DNA from: an uncultured Porphyromonas sp.
GTDB lineage: Bacteria; Bacteroidota; Bacteroidia; Bacteroidales; Porphyromonadaceae
Reading direction: 5' to 3'
NCBI GenBank assembly: GCA_902490315.1
Contig: CABUDK010000045.1
Coordinates: 1 to 8,093 of the forward strand
Length of the DNA: 8,093 nucleotides
The notes beneath the pieces are model-generated. The model made no database searches. It was given only the letters and a program-made list of their open reading frames with translations, and had not been told where the DNA came from. The position numbers and the translations under genes were made by a program. Positions 6,314-8,093 of this stretch are shown piece by piece (position 1 is the first letter of the stretch; each line of letters opens with the position of its first letter).

Positions 6314-7612
6314 ATGAGACGACGCTTACTATGGATGGTCATGCTGCTGCTAGGGTGTGGAGCCCTCTTTGCTCAGCGTAGCTACACACCGTCGCCATGC
6401 AACCTGCAGGCGCGAGAGGCTTTTGAAGAGAGCCGACTGGGTATCTTCATTCACTGGGGACTATATAGTATGTATGCTCAGGGGGAGTGGTATCTCAACT
6501 CTGGCAAGCTCAACAAAGATGAGTATGCTAAGGCGGCTTCATGCTTCTATCCGATACGCTTTGATGCTACGGCGTGGGCTCAGGCTATCAAGCGCTCAGG
6601 GGCACGCTATGTGACCTTTACGACGCGGCATCATGATGGTTTCTCGATGTATCACACGGAGACGAGTGACTACAACATTGTCGACGCCACTCCCTTCGGG
6701 CGGGATGTGCTGAGTGAGCTTGCCGAGGCGTGTAAGGCCGAGGGACTCAAGCTACACCTCTACTATTCGATCCTCGACTGGATCCGCCCAGACTACCCTC
6801 TAGGTAGGACCGGGTTACACACGGGGCGTGTCATGGCACCTGACTATGATTCCTACTTCGCCTTTATGAAGGCTCAGCTCCATGAGCTGTTGACCCGTTA
6901 CGGCGAGGTGGGGGCTATCTGGCTGGATGGCTATTGGGATCACGACAGCGACTCTATCCCGTTTGACTGGAGGATGGAGGAGCTATACGCATACATTCAT
7001 AAGCTTCAGCCCTGCTGTCTCATAGGCAATAATCATCATATCTCGCCACTTGAGGGCGAAGACTTTCAGATGTTCGAGCGTGACCTGCCTGGCGAAAATA
7101 AAGCGGGTCTCTCGGGGCAGCAGATCAGCCACTTACCTCTGGAAATGTGCCAGACGATGAATGGCATGTGGGGTTATAAAGTTGCAGATACAAATTACAA
7201 GAGCACCGCCGAACTGGTCGAGCTATTGGTTCGCGCTGCTGCCAAGGGGAGCAATCTGCTGCTCAATGTGGGGCCACAGCCCAATGGCGAGCTACCCGAG
7301 CAGGCCATCGATCGGCTCAACGGAATCGGGGACTGGATGGAGCGCTATGGAGAGACGATCTACGGCAGCCAGGCGGGGCTCATCGCCGAGCAACCTTGGG
7401 GCGTCTCCACAACAAAGGGAGCGAAGCTCTACCTCCATATCTTTGAAGATGTGAAGCAAATCCAGATCTCTCTGCCGCAGGCCCCAACGGCAGTGGTGGA
7501 CTATATCACACGTGAGCCGATAACCTACACACGCACTGATAGTGGCGCGCTGCAGCTGACCATCCGTCGCCCCGCAGATCTCATCGACTACGTGGTCGAG
7601 GTAGAGCTGTGA
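6314..7612 (+). CDS. Exported alpha-L-fucosidase, glycoside hydrolase family 29
   Basis: The 432-residue protein is predicted to release L-fucose from the ends of glycans by a retaining mechanism. The N-terminus MRRRLLWMVMLLLGCGALFAQ is an export signal. It may be cleaved after Ala20 by signal peptidase I, or the LLGC at 12-15 may act as a lipobox, which would anchor the enzyme to a membrane. The catalytic barrel shows GIFIHWGLYSMYAQGEWY (43-60), YVTFTTRHHDGFSMY (99-113), and AIWLDGYWD with the likely nucleophile Asp205. It continues with LPLEMCQTMNGMWGY (274-288; Glu277 is one acid/base candidate, Glu261 another) and GSNLLLNVGPQPNGELP (312-328). A C-terminal beta-rich part of about 80 residues ends at 432. 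No separate carbohydrate-binding module is seen. It is alone on the plus strand, divergent from mnmG, with no SusC/SusD-like genes nearby in this window. Confidence 0.95.
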   Translation: MRRRLLWMVMLLLGCGALFAQRSYTPSPCNLQAREAFEESRLGIFIHWGLYSMYAQGEWYLNSGKLNKDEYAKAASCFYPIRFDATAWAQAIKRSGARYVTFTTRHHDGFSMYHTETSDYNIVDATPFGRDVLSELAEACKAEGLKLHLYYSILDWIRPDYPLGRTGLHTGRVMAPDYDSYFAFMKAQLHELLTRYGEVGAIWLDGYWDHDSDSIPFDWRMEELYAYIHKLQPCCLIGNNHHISPLEGEDFQMFERDLPGENKAGLSGQQISHLPLEMCQTMNGMWGYKVADTNYKSTAELVELLVRAAAKGSNLLLNVGPQPNGELPEQAIDRLNGIGDWMERYGETIYGSQAGLIAEQPWGVSTTKGAKLYLHIFEDVKQIQISLPQAPTAVVDYITREPITYTRTDSGALQLTIRRPADLIDYVVEVEL

Positions 7613-7647
7613 GCGACCCTCTCCGCTCTTTCCATAGCTGGATTGCA

Positions 7648-7671
7648 CCTCGCTTGCGACCTCCAGCGAGG
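7648..7671 (+). terminator. Weak hairpin after the fucosidase gene
   Basis: CCTCGCT (7648-7654) and AGCGAGG (7665-7671) form a 7-bp stem with a 10-nt loop, 35 nt after the fucosidase stop. There is no T run after it, only AAATTCG, so it is a poor intrinsic terminator. The larger inverted repeat downstream may do this job instead. Confidence 0.3.
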
Positions 7672-7855
7672 AAATTCGAAATTCCCACGGAGGTATTTCT
7701 GATTTTCCACCGAGGAAAGAAAAAATACTTCGGAAGTATCATTTCATTCTTCCGAAGTATCGTTTGATTCTTCCGAAGAAATTTTCCTTGCCTCCGTGAA
7801 GAATTTTCATTTTCCACCCAGCTATTCGGGAAATTCTTCGGGAGGAAATCTGAAC
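7665..7855. repeat. Modular intergenic repeat region with long imperfect inverted repeat
   Basis: This gene-free stretch is made of variants of a few short modules: CGAGGAAA/CGGAGG blocks, TTTTCCAC (7703-7710 and 7810-7817) and CTTCCGAAG-type palindromes. A 21-nt unit is tandemly repeated at 7729-7749 and 7750-7770 (17 of 21 or better), with a third partial copy from 7771. The segment 7686-7740 is complementary with gaps to 7766-7798: CACGGAGG pairs with CCTCCGTG, then GGAAA with TTTCC, then CTTCGGAAG with CTTCCGAAG. An extra block of about 17 nt lies in the left arm. It lies between convergent genes. A 78-codon frame crosses it but looks like translated repeat, not a gene. Confidence 0.7.
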
Positions 7856-7883
7856 GCCTCAGCGGGGATCACCATATTACTAG

Positions 7884-7927
7884 AATAAAAACACGCTCCC
7901 GACGGGCGATGCCTCATCGGGAGCGTG
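7884..7927 (-). terminator. Rho-independent terminator of the right-edge gene
   Basis: CACGCTCCCGA (7892-7902) and TCGGGAGCGTG (7917-7927) form a perfect 11-bp GC-rich stem with a 14-nt loop. On the minus strand the stem is followed directly by TTTTTATTC (7891-7883), a standard U-tract. It lies about 70 nt after the stop of the gene that enters from the right. Confidence 0.9.
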
Positions 7928-7943
7928 ACGGTGTGTGCGCTTT

Positions 7944-8000
7944 AAGTCGTAGCGAGTGCAGAGCGTGACGCAAGCGTAGAGCGTCTGCACTTGCGGACTT
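7944..8000. repeat. Imperfect inverted repeat overlapping the right-edge stop codon
   Basis: The arms 7944-7962 and 7984-8000 pair imperfectly: AAGTC with GACTT at the outside, and GTGCAGA with TCTGCAC at the inside as the best block. The 21-nt loop holds further small palindromes (GCGTGACGC and ACGCAAGCGT). On the minus strand it forms a hairpin in the 3' untranslated part between the stop codon and the terminator, so it may stabilise the mRNA end or slow RNA polymerase. Confidence 0.5.
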
Positions 8001-8093
8001 AGTTCATCGCCCAGATCTCCTCGTCGGTCGGCACGTGGACGTGTGGCGACATACGAGCGATGCGAGAGATGTTGAGTAGGTGCTTGTAGGTAA
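7999..8093 (-). CDS. C-terminal end of an unrecognised protein (runs off right edge)
   Basis: An open frame enters from the right edge and ends at the TAA at 8001-7999, giving 30 residues that end in PTDEEIWAMN. The stretch ISRIARMSPHVHVP before it is basic and then histidine- and proline-containing, with no motif I can assign. Support for a real gene comes from the clean frame, codon use like the neighbours, and the strong terminator on the same strand just downstream. The frame is too short to name a family. Confidence 0.6.
   Translation of the reverse strand, partial: TYKHLLNISRIARMSPHVHVPTDEEIWAMN

Noticed and set aside
7292..7648. 118-codon minus-strand frame antisense to the fucosidase 3' end
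   Set aside because: It is antisense to conserved fucosidase coding sequence, has no recognisable domain and no promoter element.
7581..7817. 78-codon minus-strand frame after the fucosidase gene
   Set aside because: Its sequence is translated repeat modules (RKNQTILRKNEMIL) and its end overlaps the fucosidase 3' end; no protein family is recognisable.

Overview
The window looks like chromosomal DNA of a Bacteroidales bacterium, most likely Porphyromonas or a close relative. The evidence is indirect. Two gene starts are preceded by exact matches to the Bacteroidetes -7 element TAnnTTTG, Shine-Dalgarno sequences are weak or absent, the proteins read as Bacteroidetes-type versions, and base composition is moderately GC-rich. 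No rRNA, tRNA, insertion sequence, phage gene or CRISPR array was found. This is core chromosome plus one secreted glycosidase, not an obvious mobile island.

Layout, left to right: (1) positions 1-523, minus strand, hold the N-terminal part of a DegT/DnrJ/EryC1-type PLP-dependent aminotransferase that runs off the left edge. (2) Positions 608-659 form a perfect 15-bp stem that terminates the next transcript. (3) Positions 670-6134, minus strand, are a tight gene train read in the order mnmG (tRNA U34 modification), uvrC (nucleotide excision repair), dtd (D-aminoacyl-tRNA deacylase), a MazG-like nucleotide pyrophosphohydrolase and deoC (deoxyribose-phosphate aldolase). Gaps are 27, 12, -1 and 24 nt. 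A near-perfect parS centromere-like site (4236-4251) sits in the gap between mnmG and uvrC. (4) Positions 6135-6313 are a divergent promoter region with two opposed -7 elements and a heptanucleotide tandem repeat. (5) Positions 6314-7612, plus strand, encode an exported GH29 alpha-L-fucosidase. (6) Positions 7613-7998 contain no gene. They hold a mosaic of related short repeats forming a long imperfect inverted repeat, then a minus-strand terminator and a second imperfect hairpin. (7) Positions 7999-8093, minus strand, are the last 30 codons of a gene I do not recognise.

The mnmG-to-deoC train groups quality-control functions: correct decoding, removal of D-amino acids from tRNA, DNA repair, cleansing of non-canonical nucleotides and salvage of deoxyribose phosphate. 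The fucosidase is a separate, divergently transcribed unit that probably takes fucose from host glycans.

I do not see a clear undescribed multi-gene system. The observations most worth following are the parS-like palindrome inside the operon, the mnmG start correction implied by its promoter, the heptad repeat in the mnmG promoter region, the modular inverted repeat after the fucosidase, and a consensus plus-strand promoter that fires straight into the deoC terminator.
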